Shown: piece by piece, positions 1-9,858 of the stretch
How the letters are laid out: every line of letters starts with the position of its first letter
How positions within the stretch are numbered: position 1 is the first letter of the stretch
Assembly (NCBI RefSeq): GCF_000969985.1
Contig: NZ_CP009526.1
Span: forward strand, 310,001-374,000
Direction of reading: 5' to 3'
DNA: 64,000 bases
From: Methanosarcina barkeri str. Wiesmoor
Lineage (GTDB): Archaea > Halobacteriota > Methanosarcinia > Methanosarcinales > Methanosarcinaceae
The notes under the pieces: generated by a model
What the model saw: only the letters and a program-made list of their open reading frames with translations
Databases searched by the model: none
What the model was told of the DNA's origin: nothing
Position numbers and translations under genes: made by a program

Positions 1-599
1 TTTGACTCTTCACGAAGTTCGCTATAAATTATATCAAATCCATGATTTCTAAAAAGTTGCTCATATTCATCCTTGCTGTCAAAGAAAAACCATGGGCTTT
101 TAAAGTGATTAAATACTTCTCGTGTATATGGATGCATACGGATTTTTTCTATTGCTGAAATAAAGTTAGGGCAATAAGATTGAGTAGCTGGAGCCTGTAT
201 CCCTATTCTACCTCCTTCCTTAAGCACATTAAAACAACGCATTAATACTTGGTCTGGTTTTTGAAACCACTGAAAACACGAGTTACACACAATAACATCA
301 AATTTTGTATTTAGTTCAAGATTTTCAGCATCCATGACAGAATATTTTAAGTTGGGAAGATCTTTGTTGGAGCTTATTGCCTGTTCTATCATACCTTGAG
401 AAACATCGATCCCCTGTACAGATCCGTTAGTAATTTTTGCAATTTTTTTTGTGATATGACCTGGCCCACAGCCTATATCAAGTACATCTTCTTCAGGTTG
501 AATTGATAATAAATTTAAGAGGACTTCAGAGGCTGATTTTTGAACCAATGCATTATCTGCATATGTAAAAGCCTTAGAATTAAAATTAACTTCTGACAT
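1..599 (-). CDS. Class I SAM-dependent methyltransferase (partial, runs off window start)
   Basis: I translated this frame by hand from the ATG at 599; it stays open to base 1, so the C-terminus is missing. The N-terminus begins MSEVNFNSKAFTYADNA, and about 40 residues in comes the SAM-binding motif I, VLDIGCGPGH, followed by an acidic post-I region (VQGIDVSQGMIEQA) and motif IV (FDVIVCNSCFQWF). This is the layout of the methyltransferase-11/UbiE-like group. The Q-W-F after motif IV resembles trans-aconitate or malonyl-ACP O-methyltransferases, but the substrate cannot be told. It is probably cytosolic and transcribed alone. Family confidence is high; function is unassigned. Confidence 0.85.
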   Translation of the reverse strand, partial: MSEVNFNSKAFTYADNALVQKSASEVLLNLLSIQPEEDVLDIGCGPGHITKKIAKITNGSVQGIDVSQGMIEQAISSNKDLPNLKYSVMDAENLELNTKFDVIVCNSCFQWFQKPDQVLMRCFNVLKEGGRIGIQAPATQSYCPNFISAIEKIRMHPYTREVFNHFKSPWFFFDSKDEYEQLFRNHGFDIIYSELREES

Positions 600-1050
600 A
601 GTTTTAACCACTTTCCTCACTGAGTTTTCATATTATTTAGGACTTATGCGGTTGAACCAAGAAATCAATATGTCTTTACCCTTCAAGGATCTAAAACATA
701 TATTTTACATCAATGTCTTTTGTGCCTGATTTTGCACCACAAGTGCCTACAATCCGATTATTATTCCAAAACCAAATTTACTGGTATACAAATTCAAGCA
801 ACGGTTATTAGATTCATCAATTTCAATTATTGATCACAGGAAAGCTGAACTTGAACGATTTCCTTGTTGAATGGCTTTTGAGACTGTCCGAGAAGTTTTC
901 ATGAAGAGTAGACATCTTGAAAATTGTGTATTGATTTAAACCATATCACTGCAATTTAGCCCTCTTGAGCGAAGCGGAGCGAGCGAAAAGGGCTCCGTCC
1001 TCCCGAGACGGGACTCGGGTGACGGGACTAGGATGACGGGACACGGGAAT
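600..1050. other. Intergenic stretch with a MITE-like half copy and a short GC-rich repeat
   Basis: No gene is seen. Bases about 637-715 match one half of the 112-bp inverted-repeat element found at 23878-23989 (shared GACTTAYGCRGTTGAA end, AATCAATA, and TCTAAAACAT). Bases about 985-1048 carry a short imperfect repeat of gacgggactngg, unusually GC-rich for this neighbourhood, lying directly after the desulfurase stop codon. Confidence 0.5.
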
Positions 1051-2232
1051 TTAAGAGACGAGTGCCTTAAGCCCTGCAACTGCATTTACCAGTATATCTA
1101 CCTCTTCTTCGGTATTATAGAGTGCAAAAGAAGCTCTTACAGTGCTGTCTACATTCAGGAAGCGAATGGTTGGAATTGCACAGTGATGCCCACTCCTTAC
1201 ACAGATTTTTCTTGTCTGGTCAAGGATCAGGGCAACATCGTGGGCATGAAGCCCTTTTACATTAAACGGTACTATCCCTGCCCTGTCATCAGGCCCATAT
1301 ACTTCTACATGCTCAAGTTCAGAGAGCCTTTTTGCAGTTTCCCTGGACAACTTTATTTCATGTGCCTCAATTTTCGGCACCCCTATTTTTTCTACATATT
1401 CGACTGCTCTTCCTAAGCCTATAACTCCAGGAATATTCGGAGTGCCGGCTTCAAAACAGGCCGGAGAAGGTTCCAGCACGTAAGTATATCCTTCAACATC
1501 CGAAACCGTACCTCCTCCCACTGAAGCACTATCGAGCACATCTGGTTCTTTGATATAGAGAACGCCAGTGCCCTGCGGTCCAAGCAAGCCTTTATGTCCC
1601 GCAGTTGCAAAGAAATCACAGTTAAGGTCTTTAAGGCTGACCGGCATATGTCCTGCAGATTGAGCCCCGTCTACCAGGACTTTTATGCCGTATCGATGGG
1701 CAAGTTTAGTAATGTTTTTTACATCCTGGACGGAACCGAAGACATTTGAAACCTGGTTTATGGCCACCAATCTGGTTTTTTCAGTAAAAGCTTTCTCTAT
1801 CGAAGAGATATCGATTTTTCCTTTACTGTCCGGACTTACAATCGTAACTTTTACTCCTTTTTTCTGCAGGCGCAGCCAGGGCAGGAGATTAGAATGGTGT
1901 TCGAGCACAGTTGTAACGATATGGTCTCCAGCCTCCCACGGGTAACTGTTTGCAATGAGATTGATTCCTTCAGTGGTATTTTTCGTAAGAACGGTCTTTG
2001 AAGGCTCTGCATTCAGGAAATGTGCAACTGTTTCCCTTGCATCTTCATAGCGGTTTGTAGCTTCCCTGGCCAGACGGTGGGCTCCTCTTCCGTGATTGCC
2101 AGCATACCTATAAAAGTACTCGACCATAGCTTCAACTGCAGGTATCGGAGTCTGAGTAGTTGCCGTACTGTCAAGGTACACGACTTCTTTAAGAACAGGG
2201 AAATCTTCACGAACCGCATATACGTCGTACAT
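1051..2232 (-). CDS. Cysteine desulfurase-like class V aminotransferase (SufS/CsdA type)
   Basis: This is a PLP enzyme expected to take sulfur from cysteine as a persulfide for Fe-S cluster or thio-cofactor assembly. The 393-aa length fits the SufS/CsdA group. The sequence shows the PLP-stacking His pair near residues 112-113 (VLEHHSN), the Asp/Gln cofactor contacts near 188-191 (VDGAQSAG), the Schiff-base lysine at about 214 (AGHKGLLG), and the catalytic cysteine at about 351 in RSGHHCA, matching the group II (SufS) active-site motif. N-terminal substrate residues (DSTATTQTP) are also typical. A small 52-aa gene lies just upstream on the same strand. No SufBC genes are in view, so the acceptor is unknown. 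Confidence 0.9.
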   Translation of the reverse strand: MYDVYAVREDFPVLKEVVYLDSTATTQTPIPAVEAMVEYFYRYAGNHGRGAHRLAREATNRYEDARETVAHFLNAEPSKTVLTKNTTEGINLIANSYPWEAGDHIVTTVLEHHSNLLPWLRLQKKGVKVTIVSPDSKGKIDISSIEKAFTEKTRLVAINQVSNVFGSVQDVKNITKLAHRYGIKVLVDGAQSAGHMPVSLKDLNCDFFATAGHKGLLGPQGTGVLYIKEPDVLDSASVGGGTVSDVEGYTYVLEPSPACFEAGTPNIPGVIGLGRAVEYVEKIGVPKIEAHEIKLSRETAKRLSELEHVEVYGPDDRAGIVPFNVKGLHAHDVALILDQTRKICVRSGHHCAIPTIRFLNVDSTVRASFALYNTEEEVDILVNAVAGLKALVS

Positions 2233-2274
2233 GCTTCTTTTTTAGGAACGAGAAATTAAAAAAGGTTTTGCAGG

Positions 2275-2433
2275 TTATTTACCCTGCACCCCGCCTATCA
2301 TAAAGCGGTAAAGGTCTAGTTCATCTGAGTCCAGGTTATCGGTACAGCCTTTTACAACGGCATGATAACCATTTTCCTGGCTTTTACGTCTATATTCTTT
2401 TCTTTTTCTGTGTTCATGCGTTAATTCACTCAT
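2275..2433 (-). CDS. Small conserved-looking hypothetical protein (52 aa)
   Basis: The frame could start further upstream at 2511, but the ATG at 2433 has a strong site (AGGAGG seven bases upstream), so I choose it. The product begins MSELTHEHRKRKEYRRKS and is strongly basic at the N-terminus and acidic in the middle (DNLDSDELDLYRF). It has no membrane segment and a single cysteine. It lies 42 bases upstream of the cysteine desulfurase on the same strand and is probably cotranscribed, which suggests but does not show a link to sulfur transfer. I do not recognise the family. Confidence 0.65.
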   Translation of the reverse strand: MSELTHEHRKRKEYRRKSQENGYHAVVKGCTDNLDSDELDLYRFMIGGVQGK

Positions 2434-2906
2434 AAAATTTCCTCCTGTCTCTTCAAAACCCGCGCTTACATGTAGGTCATAGTAGTCCTTGTGGATACGA
2501 GAGCCCTGCAATTCTGATTAAAGTTTCCAGCCTTTTCGGGAGCGGCAATTGAATGCAGGTTAGAATTCTCAGTCCCTCCAGGGAAGCTCAATCAAAGTCA
2601 TTCTCCAATTCCCTGTGGACAAACTCCTGCAATAAGGCTCAGAACCTCAATTGTTCTGGATAAAACCTGAGAGCAGGCCAGAATTCTATTTCATCTGGGC
2701 TAAAAACCCCACAACAGCGCAGCAAGCGTTGTTCTTACCCACAACAAGTATAAATTGTCAATCGTAATATATATTGGTTCCGGAATTTCTTTTAGATCCG
2801 ACTGAACTTTTTTTAAATGAGTCAAATTTTTTGATCAAACGATTGGAAGAACTCCCAATTTTTTTAACGTTACAATTTTTTAACTTTGTCAATTTCTCAC
2901 ACGAGT
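2434..2906. promoter_or_regulatory. Intergenic region with probable promoter for the desulfurase pair
   Basis: No gene is seen. On the minus strand a TATA-like box (atttatacttg) lies near 2746-2757, about 310 bases upstream of the 52-aa gene, implying a long leader. I could not match the leader to a known riboswitch. Confidence 0.35.
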
Positions 2907-3455
2907 TCATTTTTTAGTTTCAAAATTTACCATGAGCCCTGAAAGGTGTGCCGGGATTGCCCCTATAGCAGTACAGGTCTCAAGAGAAAGCCCTTTGCAG
3001 GTAATGTCAAGATGGTATCTTCCTCTTTCAAAAAGCTCTTTTGGAAGCCCCTTGTGTCCGAGTCCTACAAGAAACAGAAATGAGCGGTTTCGAAGAGCTT
3101 CCTCGGCAATCTTTATGGGCGGAACCTGTCTTTTTGGATCAGGTTTTGAGGTAGTGATTACGATTTCCCCAAACTGGGAAGGGAATCCTTTTTTTGGAAG
3201 ATCGGATACTGACAGGTAGTTTTTTTCATAAAGAATTTTGAGATAACTTCCCGATTCTCCTATTGTGGTTTTTTCCATCACATAAGCTACCAGTTCTTCT
3301 GCAGTCATCTTGAAAGGAAAATCGTAAAGGGCTAGGTGGAATCCAAAAGCATGGCAGATCGGAGCAGCTCTCGCAATTGCCCGATAATGCGCATCTAGAA
3401 CTTTGATTTTATCGTAGGTATTTACTATCCCAAGGGTGAGCATAAGATGCTTCAT
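2907..3455 (-). CDS. DUF531 family archaeal protein
   Basis: The 182-aa product matches my memory of the archaeal DUF531 family in its hallmark stretches: an N-terminus of MLTLGIVNTYDKIKVLDAH type, AFGFHLALYDFPF near residues 37-49, and LVGLGHKGLPKELF near 133-146. The glycine-rich GLGHKGLP segment resembles the cofactor knot of SPOUT-class RNA methyltransferases, so an RNA-modifying role is plausible but inferred. The start at 3455 gives the full domain; a second ATG lies four codons in. It stands alone, divergent from nothing, in an otherwise non-coding stretch. Confidence 0.75.
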   Translation of the reverse strand: MKHLMLTLGIVNTYDKIKVLDAHYRAIARAAPICHAFGFHLALYDFPFKMTAEELVAYVMEKTTIGESGSYLKILYEKNYLSVSDLPKKGFPSQFGEIVITTSKPDPKRQVPPIKIAEEALRNRSFLFLVGLGHKGLPKELFERGRYHLDITCKGLSLETCTAIGAIPAHLSGLMVNFETKK

Positions 3456-4200
3456 TATTCTTTTTCGTAAAATAATGTTTCGTCAACTTTTAGTGATTTT
3501 TCTTAAGTTTTTAGGGTTTAATAATTCCTTGAATCGTCAGTTACTTAGACCGAATTTAAAATCACGGCCTTCAAATACGATAAAAGGGAATAAAGCTCCT
3601 GTTTTTCAGATTGATATTTTACAATTTAATTCACAGAAAAACAAAAAACAGAAGTTTGTTAACGTAACCTAATAACTCTGAATAATCTTATTATAGTTCT
3701 GTGTTTAAAAGTTCAGATGCTTCTTGTAAAAAATGATTATAAATTCCACAGTAGTTTTTATCCAATGTTTTTGTACATGTGTAAGAATCATCTTTTATAC
3801 CCAGCACACCTCGATCTGTATTTACATTTATTATGAAACAGATGTTTTGTCCCAAAAGCTATGTTAAAAAATTTCATATATTAATATATACCATTTACAT
3901 ATTTAAATTTATCAAATAGTGTCAGACTATGTTTAGAGAGTTTGATATTCCTCATGCTACTGGTTATGCCATTGTTCGAAAAACTGAGAAAGTGTCAAAA
4001 ATTTCTTGTTTAAAACCCCAACTAATTAGAATAATTATTGAGTGAATGCTAAATCCTGTATAAACCACATTGAAATTTTTTAATATTAAATATCTTTACA
4101 ACAAAATATGAATGGTTCGAAGACCATCTCAAAGTAGCTTAGAATAAGTTAAAGAATTGGATTTTTGATCAGTTGTTAAAAATTACAAAAAAGGATTTTC
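3456..4200. other. Gene-less AT-rich stretch upstream of DUF531 and downstream of the surface protein
   Basis: No frame here has a convincing ribosome site or protein-like composition. Bases about 3975-4130 are a diverged direct repeat of about 6083-6230 (shared blocks such as atttcttgtttaaaacccc), part of the duplication unit that includes the surface-protein genes. Confidence 0.5.
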
Positions 4201-4241
4201 AAATCTGACAAAAGGATTACTTTCGCTTTTTTGTCAGATTT
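4201..4241 (-). terminator. Hairpin downstream of the 560-aa surface protein
   Basis: Arms aaatctgacaaaa (4201-4213) and ttttgtcagattt (4229-4241) are perfectly complementary over 13 bp with a 15-base loop. It lies 55 bases past the stop codon of the surface-protein gene. A near-copy lies at 6309-6349 behind the upstream paralog. On the minus strand no long T run follows, so its terminating activity is inferred from position. Confidence 0.55.
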
Positions 4242-4295
4242 GATCAAAGATCATACATCCCCTTTTAACCTTGATCTTTTATCCCGTTTTTCGGT

Positions 4296-5978
4296 TTAAG
4301 GATTTATTTCGCTTTTAGAGTATATACCTGGTCTTGTATTTGTTGTCACTTTTATGTAATTTGTTTTTGTTACAGTACTGCTGCCTGCAACATTGGTCAC
4401 CTTAAGTGTAATCTTATAGTTTCCTTCCTGTGAATACTGATGTTTTGGATTCTGTTCTCTTGAAATTGTTCCGTCTCCAAAACTCCATTTCCATTTAGTC
4501 GGTATTCCTGTACTTTTATCAGTAAAAGCGACATTTAATGGTGCTTTTCCGGAAGTCGGAGATGCCGAAAATGCAGCAACCGGCTTTGTTACTACATTTA
4601 TATAATCTGTTTTTGTTACCGTGTTGCGGCCTGCCGCATTCTTTACCGTTAAGCTAACAGTATATTTTCCTACTTTGGAATACTTGTGGATCGGATTCTG
4701 GAGGAATGACTTTGATCCATCTCCAAAGTTCCAGAACCAGGAAGTTGGGGAACCGGTGCTTGTATCTGTAAAGGCAACATTTAATGGAGCTTTTCCTGTA
4801 GTTGGAGATGCAGAAAATGCAGCAACCGGAGAACTTTTCGAAAGAATACCCATGTAGATATCAGGATTTCCATTACGCATATCTGTCCACACTATCCTGT
4901 CACCGTAGATTGCAGAATAGTACTGATCTGATTTATCAGTAGTGTGCCATTCCTGACCAGTGGCTAGATCGTACACATAGACGTCCCAGTTTCCTTTGCG
5001 ATTATTATTCCACACGATTCTGTCACCGTAGATTGCAGGATAAAGTGAATCTGATGGACCGGTGGTGATCTGAGTTTCCTTTTTAGTGGAAAGGTCATAC
5101 ATGTAGATATCCCAGTTTTCGTTGCGGGAATCCATCCATACTATTTTGTCGCCGTAGATAGCAGGACACATCTTCTCTGATTCATTGTTAGTAATTTGAG
5201 TTTCCTTTTTAGTGGAAATATCATACATGTAGACATCAGTATATCCATTGCGATAGTCTACCCATACTATCTTGTTACCGTAGATTGCAGGATAATATGA
5301 GTATCCATTGTCGGTTATCATTTTTTCCGTTTTAGTGGAGATGTCGTACATACAAACATCGTACAAATCAGAGAGGTCACCGTAGGGACAAGTTGTCCAG
5401 ACCATCTTGTCACCGCAGATTGAGGAGCTCCATAGATATCCTTCATTGTTTGTGATCTGAGTTTCTTTTTTAGTAGAGAGATCATACATGTAAATGTCGG
5501 AGTTCCCACTGAAATCCTCAGGGTTTCTATTGCGCTCATCGACCCATACTACTCTGTTACCATAAATGTAGGGGCTATACTGATCTGATACATTTGTAGT
5601 GATCTGAGTTTCCTTTTTAGTGGAGAGATCATACATGTAGATATCCCAGTTTCCATTACGATTATCATACCACACTATCCTGTTATCATAGACAATAGGA
5701 TCCCACTGTTCAAATTTATTGGTAGTTATTGGAGTTTCAGTGAGCTTTAACGCGGTAGCTTGTATAGATTCTGGGGCTGTAGCATTTCCCTCTGTAGATA
5801 ACTTATTTAAAACAACTGTGTCAGTGGAAGAGTCTCCTGATCCGCCGGTGATTTCTGGTACGGTGAATTTGTGATCTCTTCCATTAATCGGTACCGCTGT
5901 CGCAGATGAGGCCAAAATTAAAAATATAATCAATGTTGAAGCTAAAGCTATTGAATATGCTTTTTCTTTTTTTTTCAT
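4296..5978 (-). CDS. Secreted surface protein: seven-blade beta-propeller plus two PKD domains
   Basis: The 560-aa protein has a signal peptide (MKKKEKAYS, then a hydrophobic run ending in SATA). Seven repeats of about 40 residues follow, each built on aIYGdrIVWxDxRNGxxDIYMYDLSTKKE and starting near residue 80; seven is the usual blade number for a closed TolB/WD40-like propeller. Two PKD domains (WFWNFGDGSKSF and WKWSFGDGTISRE) fill about 380-545. There is no C-terminal membrane anchor or PGF-CTERM tail, so it is probably secreted or held in the S-layer by partners. A ribosome site (agaggaag) precedes the start. It is a tandem paralog of the 713-aa gene upstream. Ligand unknown; adhesion or matrix roles are usual for such proteins. 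Confidence 0.85.
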   Translation of the reverse strand: MKKKEKAYSIALASTLIIFLILASSATAVPINGRDHKFTVPEITGGSGDSSTDTVVLNKLSTEGNATAPESIQATALKLTETPITTNKFEQWDPIVYDNRIVWYDNRNGNWDIYMYDLSTKKETQITTNVSDQYSPYIYGNRVVWVDERNRNPEDFSGNSDIYMYDLSTKKETQITNNEGYLWSSSICGDKMVWTTCPYGDLSDLYDVCMYDISTKTEKMITDNGYSYYPAIYGNKIVWVDYRNGYTDVYMYDISTKKETQITNNESEKMCPAIYGDKIVWMDSRNENWDIYMYDLSTKKETQITTGPSDSLYPAIYGDRIVWNNNRKGNWDVYVYDLATGQEWHTTDKSDQYYSAIYGDRIVWTDMRNGNPDIYMGILSKSSPVAAFSASPTTGKAPLNVAFTDTSTGSPTSWFWNFGDGSKSFLQNPIHKYSKVGKYTVSLTVKNAAGRNTVTKTDYINVVTKPVAAFSASPTSGKAPLNVAFTDKSTGIPTKWKWSFGDGTISREQNPKHQYSQEGNYKITLKVTNVAGSSTVTKTNYIKVTTNTRPGIYSKSEINP

Positions 5979-6308
5979 TTTTCTTCCTCTTTTCCATTTT
6001 TCAGTGTTATTGTTCTAAACAATTGCTGAAACCAGGCATTGATATATCTAGCATCGATTTTGATTGCAATAGATTACCATTGCCAGAAAACTGAAAAATA
6101 CAAAAATTTCTTGTTTAAAACCCCAACTAATTGGAATGGTTATTAAATGAATGCTAAGATCCTGTATAAAATACCTTGGAATTTTTTAATATTGGATGCA
6201 TTGGCCCAAAATGTGGGAAAAGTGCGAAGAGCACCTCAAGTTAGCTTAAAAAAGCTAAAGAGCTGAATTTTAAGACCAGCTATTTTAAATTGTAAAAAAG
6301 GAATTCTC

Positions 6309-6349
6309 AAATCTGACAGAAGGATTACTTTCGCCTTTTTGTCAGATTT
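6309..6349 (-). terminator. Second copy of the surface-gene hairpin
   Basis: Arms aaatctgaca (6309-6318) and tgtcagattt (6340-6349) enclose a loop nearly identical to that of the hairpin at 4201-4241. It lies downstream of the PKD stump and upstream of the 560-aa gene, marking the end of the older duplicated unit. Confidence 0.5.
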
Positions 6350-6494
6350 GATTGATGATCCTAAGGCTCAGTAACAGAATAATCTATGCACATTCCCGAT
6401 TGGGTATTTTGATTTTCACTATCAAGGTCGCCAACCAAAGTTACAATAAATTACAAGTTGCATAGGTTATTTCGTTGCGGGCACTAACTACCCT

Positions 6495-6707
6495 TTAGAT
6501 TTGATCTTTTATCTCGTTTCTGTGAATACTGAGTTCTGGATTCTGTTCTCTTGAAATTGTTCCGTCTCCAAAACTCCATTTCCATTTAGTCGGCACCCTC
6601 GTACTTTTATCAGTAAAGGCAACATTTAATGGAGCTTTTCCTGAGGTAGGAGATGCAGAAAATGCAGCAACGGGTTTTACGATTTCATTTTTTAGATACT
6701 GTGACAT
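6495..6707 (-). pseudogene. Stump of a third PKD surface-protein copy
   Basis: This frame encodes one PKD domain (KPVAAFSASPTSGKAPLNVA onward, with WKWSFGDGTISREQNP) almost identical to the last PKD of the 560-aa neighbour, but it lacks a signal peptide, propeller and the end of the fold. Sequence after the conserved part (LSIHRNEIKDQI) differs from the neighbour because of a small deletion. The hairpin behind it matches the one behind the 560-aa gene. I infer the 3' end of an older tandem copy whose front was lost or replaced. It is unlikely to be translated. Confidence 0.7.
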
Positions 6708-6795
6708 CCATAAATGACTTTTGTATTACTGCATTTTGCATCTTTACCTGGGACTGAAGAACCCAGAAGAATTACAACCGTTTTCAAAGTTGCAG

Positions 6796-8937
6796 TCACT
6801 TTGCCACTTTTATATATTTCCATTTTGATTTTGTACTACTTCCTGCTTCATTTGTTGCTATGAGTTTAACCGTGTAAGTTCCTGCTGCTGAATATGTGTG
6901 TGTTGGACTCTTTTCTGTTGAATATTTTCCATCTCCGAAATCCCATTTCCATTTCGTTGGTGATCCTTTGCTCGTCTCCGTAAATTTTACCTTTAGCGGA
7001 GCTTTTCCTGATAATGGCCAGCCCCAGAAATCCGCAGTCGGAGCTTGCGAAGTTCCTGTCACGGTTATATACTTTGATTTTGTTGCTGTGTTGATGCCTA
7101 CCGCATTGGTTACTTTGAGGGTTACTGTGTATTTTCCTGCTTTGGAATACTTATGCGTTGGATTCTGATGGAATGACTTTGTTCCGTCTCCAAAATCCCA
7201 TTTCCATTTCGTTGGTGATCCGGTACTTTTGTCAGTAAATTTAACGTTTAATGGAGATTTTCCTGAGGTTGGAGATGCAGAGAAGGCAGCAACGGGTTTT
7301 GATGTCACGGTTATATACTTTGATTTTGTTACCGTGTTCTTGCCTTTAGCATTCTTTACTGTTAAGCTAACAGTATATACTCCTGCTTTTGAATACTTAT
7401 GAGTTGGATTCTGGTGGTATGACTTTGACCCATCTCCAAATTCCCATTTCCATTTAGCAGGTATTCCTGTACTTGTGTCAGTAAATTTAACCTTCAGTGG
7501 TACTTTTCCTGAAGTAGAAGAGGCTGAAAAGGCAGCAACTGGTTTTGTTATCACTTTTATATATTCTGTTTTTGTTACCGTGTTACTACCTGCAGCATTC
7601 TTTGCTGTTAAGCTAACAGTATATACTCCTGCTTTTGAATACTTGTGAGTTGGATTCTGGTGGAATGACTTTGATCCGTCTCCAAAGTCCCATATCCATT
7701 TAGCAGGTGTCCTTGTGCTTGTGTCAGTAAACTTAACCTTCAGTGGTGCTTTTCCTGTAGTTGGAGCTGCAGAAAATGCAGCAACTGGAGAGCTTTTCGA
7801 AAGGGTACCCATGTAAATGTCGCGATTTCCATTGCGCAGATCTGTCCATACTATCCTGTCACCATAGATCTCTGGATCGTACTGATCTGATTTATCAGTA
7901 GTGTGCCATTCCTGACCAGTGGCTAGATCGTACACGTAGACGTCCCAGTTTCCATTGCGACCATCAGACCACACTATTCTGTCACCATAGATTTCAGGAT
8001 AGCAGGTAGTTTCATGATTTGTGATCGGAGTTTCCTTTTTAGTGGAAAGATCATACATGTAGATATCCCAGCTTCCATTACGATTATCCATCCACGCTAT
8101 TCTGTCACCGCAGATAACAGAATACATCTTCTTTGATTCATTGTTAGTAATTTGAGTTTCCTTTTTAGTAGATATATCGTACATGTAGACATCAGTATAT
8201 CCATTGCGAGAGTCTACCCATACTATCCTGTTATCGTAGATAGCAGGATAGTTTGCAGATCCGCTATTAGTGATCCGGGTTTCCTTGGAAGTAGATAAGT
8301 TGTACATGTAGATATCGTCCATTCCAGTGGATCCATATCGGCGATTATCTTCCCACACTATTCTGTCCCCGTATATTGCAGGAGCAGAGAAAACTGCTGA
8401 GTCGTCAGTTATCCTTTTTTCCTTTTTAGTGGAAATATCGTACGTATAAATGTCGTAACCTTCATAGGGTTCACCGCGATAACCCATGCAGACAATCTTG
8501 TCACCGTAGATTGCAGGAGCAAATGTCCCTTCTGCATCAATAATAGATATCTGAGTTTCTTTTTTAGTAGAAAGATCGTACATATAGATATCCCCATTTC
8601 CATTGCGTTCATCATACCACAAGATTTTGTTACCATAAATAACAGGGTCAGACTGCTCGAAATTATTAGTGGTAATACGCTTTTCAGTGATCTTGAGCTC
8701 AGCAGCTTGTATAGATTCCGTGGCTGTATCAGTTTCTTCGGTAGATAACTCATCGGACGGAATCTGGTCATCTGAGGGATCGCCTGCTCCACTGCTGACC
8801 TCCGGTGGGGTGCTCAATGTGGTGTTATTATCTATTATATGCGCGAGTGCCGATGCCGTGGATGAAACAAAAATCAAAAATAAAATTATAAATGTTGAAA
8901 CTAAAGCTATTGAGTACGCTTTTTCTTTCTTTTTCAC
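6796..8937 (-). CDS. Secreted surface protein: seven-blade beta-propeller plus four PKD domains
   Basis: The 713-aa protein begins MKKKEKAYSIAL, nearly the same signal peptide as its 560-aa neighbour, followed by a serine/threonine-rich linker and seven propeller repeats (IYGDRIVW, DIYMYDLSTKKE). Four PKD domains follow, each with a W(K/I)W(D/E)FGDG core, from about residue 390 to the end (YIKVAK). There is no C-terminal anchor. The upstream leader (8950-9170) resembles that of the neighbour, including a shared ttcctcttttccattt ribosome-site region, so both are probably expressed from related promoters. Different PKD numbers in near-identical paralogs point to unequal recombination between repeats. 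Confidence 0.85.
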   Translation of the reverse strand: MKKKEKAYSIALVSTFIILFLIFVSSTASALAHIIDNNTTLSTPPEVSSGAGDPSDDQIPSDELSTEETDTATESIQAAELKITEKRITTNNFEQSDPVIYGNKILWYDERNGNGDIYMYDLSTKKETQISIIDAEGTFAPAIYGDKIVCMGYRGEPYEGYDIYTYDISTKKEKRITDDSAVFSAPAIYGDRIVWEDNRRYGSTGMDDIYMYNLSTSKETRITNSGSANYPAIYDNRIVWVDSRNGYTDVYMYDISTKKETQITNNESKKMYSVICGDRIAWMDNRNGSWDIYMYDLSTKKETPITNHETTCYPEIYGDRIVWSDGRNGNWDVYVYDLATGQEWHTTDKSDQYDPEIYGDRIVWTDLRNGNRDIYMGTLSKSSPVAAFSAAPTTGKAPLKVKFTDTSTRTPAKWIWDFGDGSKSFHQNPTHKYSKAGVYTVSLTAKNAAGSNTVTKTEYIKVITKPVAAFSASSTSGKVPLKVKFTDTSTGIPAKWKWEFGDGSKSYHQNPTHKYSKAGVYTVSLTVKNAKGKNTVTKSKYITVTSKPVAAFSASPTSGKSPLNVKFTDKSTGSPTKWKWDFGDGTKSFHQNPTHKYSKAGKYTVTLKVTNAVGINTATKSKYITVTGTSQAPTADFWGWPLSGKAPLKVKFTETSKGSPTKWKWDFGDGKYSTEKSPTHTYSAAGTYTVKLIATNEAGSSTKSKWKYIKVAK

Positions 8938-9359
8938 TTTTTCTTCCTCTTTTCCATTTCTTTTAGTGCTTATTATTCCCAGGAGTTGGCGAAATAGAGC
9001 AGTGGTAAACTAAGCATTGATCCTGCTTGCAACTGGCCACCACTACTAAGCAACCCGGAAAACATTAAAAATTACTTCACTTAAATTCTCTGTTATTTCC
9101 AATAGTTGTCCGGTTAAAGAAAATGATGGCCCTATATAAAATACCATTGAACTCTTTTTCATTCCTTCGTAGGTCATAGAAAATAAAATCGTAAAAATTA
9201 CATACAAATTCGACTAATAGAGGAACGATTAATCAAAAACTAATACATGGGAAAAAGACTCTTGTTTTCTCGATTTTCATAATAGGAAGACACTAAATAA
9301 TTTACATCGAGATACAGGTCAATATTTAGGAATGAAGACTTAATAATTGAGCTGGAAAT
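8938..9359. promoter_or_regulatory. Leader and promoter region of the 713-aa surface gene
   Basis: No gene is seen. Bases 8990-9170 share short blocks with the leader of the 560-aa gene (ctatataaaataccattgaa against ctgtataaaataccttggaa near 6163), supporting a duplicated 5' region that probably carries the promoter. Confidence 0.4.
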
Positions 9360-9803
9360 TCAACACTTGCAAGAATATTTCATTGCATGCTGCGTGCACT
9401 TATCAAAATGCTCACAATTTTTGCAATCTTTCCAGAGGGATAACTTTTCAGTATTATCTATTTTTGTAAAATTTAGCTTTTCAAAAAAAATAGGGGCAGT
9501 TGTCCTGACATACAAGTCGCAGCACTGGTCTCTAATAGTTGTTAGAAGATACTTAACAAGCCTGGTCCCAACCCCTTTTCCCCGGAAGTTCGGATGGACT
9601 GCAATAGAATGAATCTCCAGAAAATCTTTACCGTGGAATTCGGATCTTATAAGGGCAGCACATCCTGTAATTTTTCCATCGATTTCAGCCAGCACAAAAT
9701 CTTCCGGTCCAAGTCCTTCCATATCAAGAAAGTAAGTTGATAGTAACCTCTGAATTGCCAGCAGGTCTGATTTTCTGGCTTTTCGGATACGGATCTCTCT
9801 CAT
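9360..9803 (-). CDS. GNAT N-acetyltransferase, ArgA-like with C-terminal cysteine cluster
   Basis: This 147-aa GNAT-fold enzyme shows the acetyl-CoA-binding motif A as IAVHPNFRGKGVGTRLV (about 72-88), preceded by a beta-strand with EIHS. The C-terminus CKNCEHFDKCTQHAM is the CxxC-x4-C tail I associate with archaeal ArgA-like N-acetyltransferases (COG1246 type), which may bind a metal. A role in N-acetylation of glutamate or another amino acid is plausible, not proven. It ends 55 bases after the larE-like stop on the same strand and may be cotranscribed with it. Confidence 0.75.
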   Translation of the reverse strand: MREIRIRKARKSDLLAIQRLLSTYFLDMEGLGPEDFVLAEIDGKITGCAALIRSEFHGKDFLEIHSIAVHPNFRGKGVGTRLVKYLLTTIRDQCCDLYVRTTAPIFFEKLNFTKIDNTEKLSLWKDCKNCEHFDKCTQHAMKYSCKC

Positions 9804-9858
9804 AATTTCCTTTGTTCCTTAGTTATTTTCTGGTATTCAGGCTGTCTTCATCTGTCAA

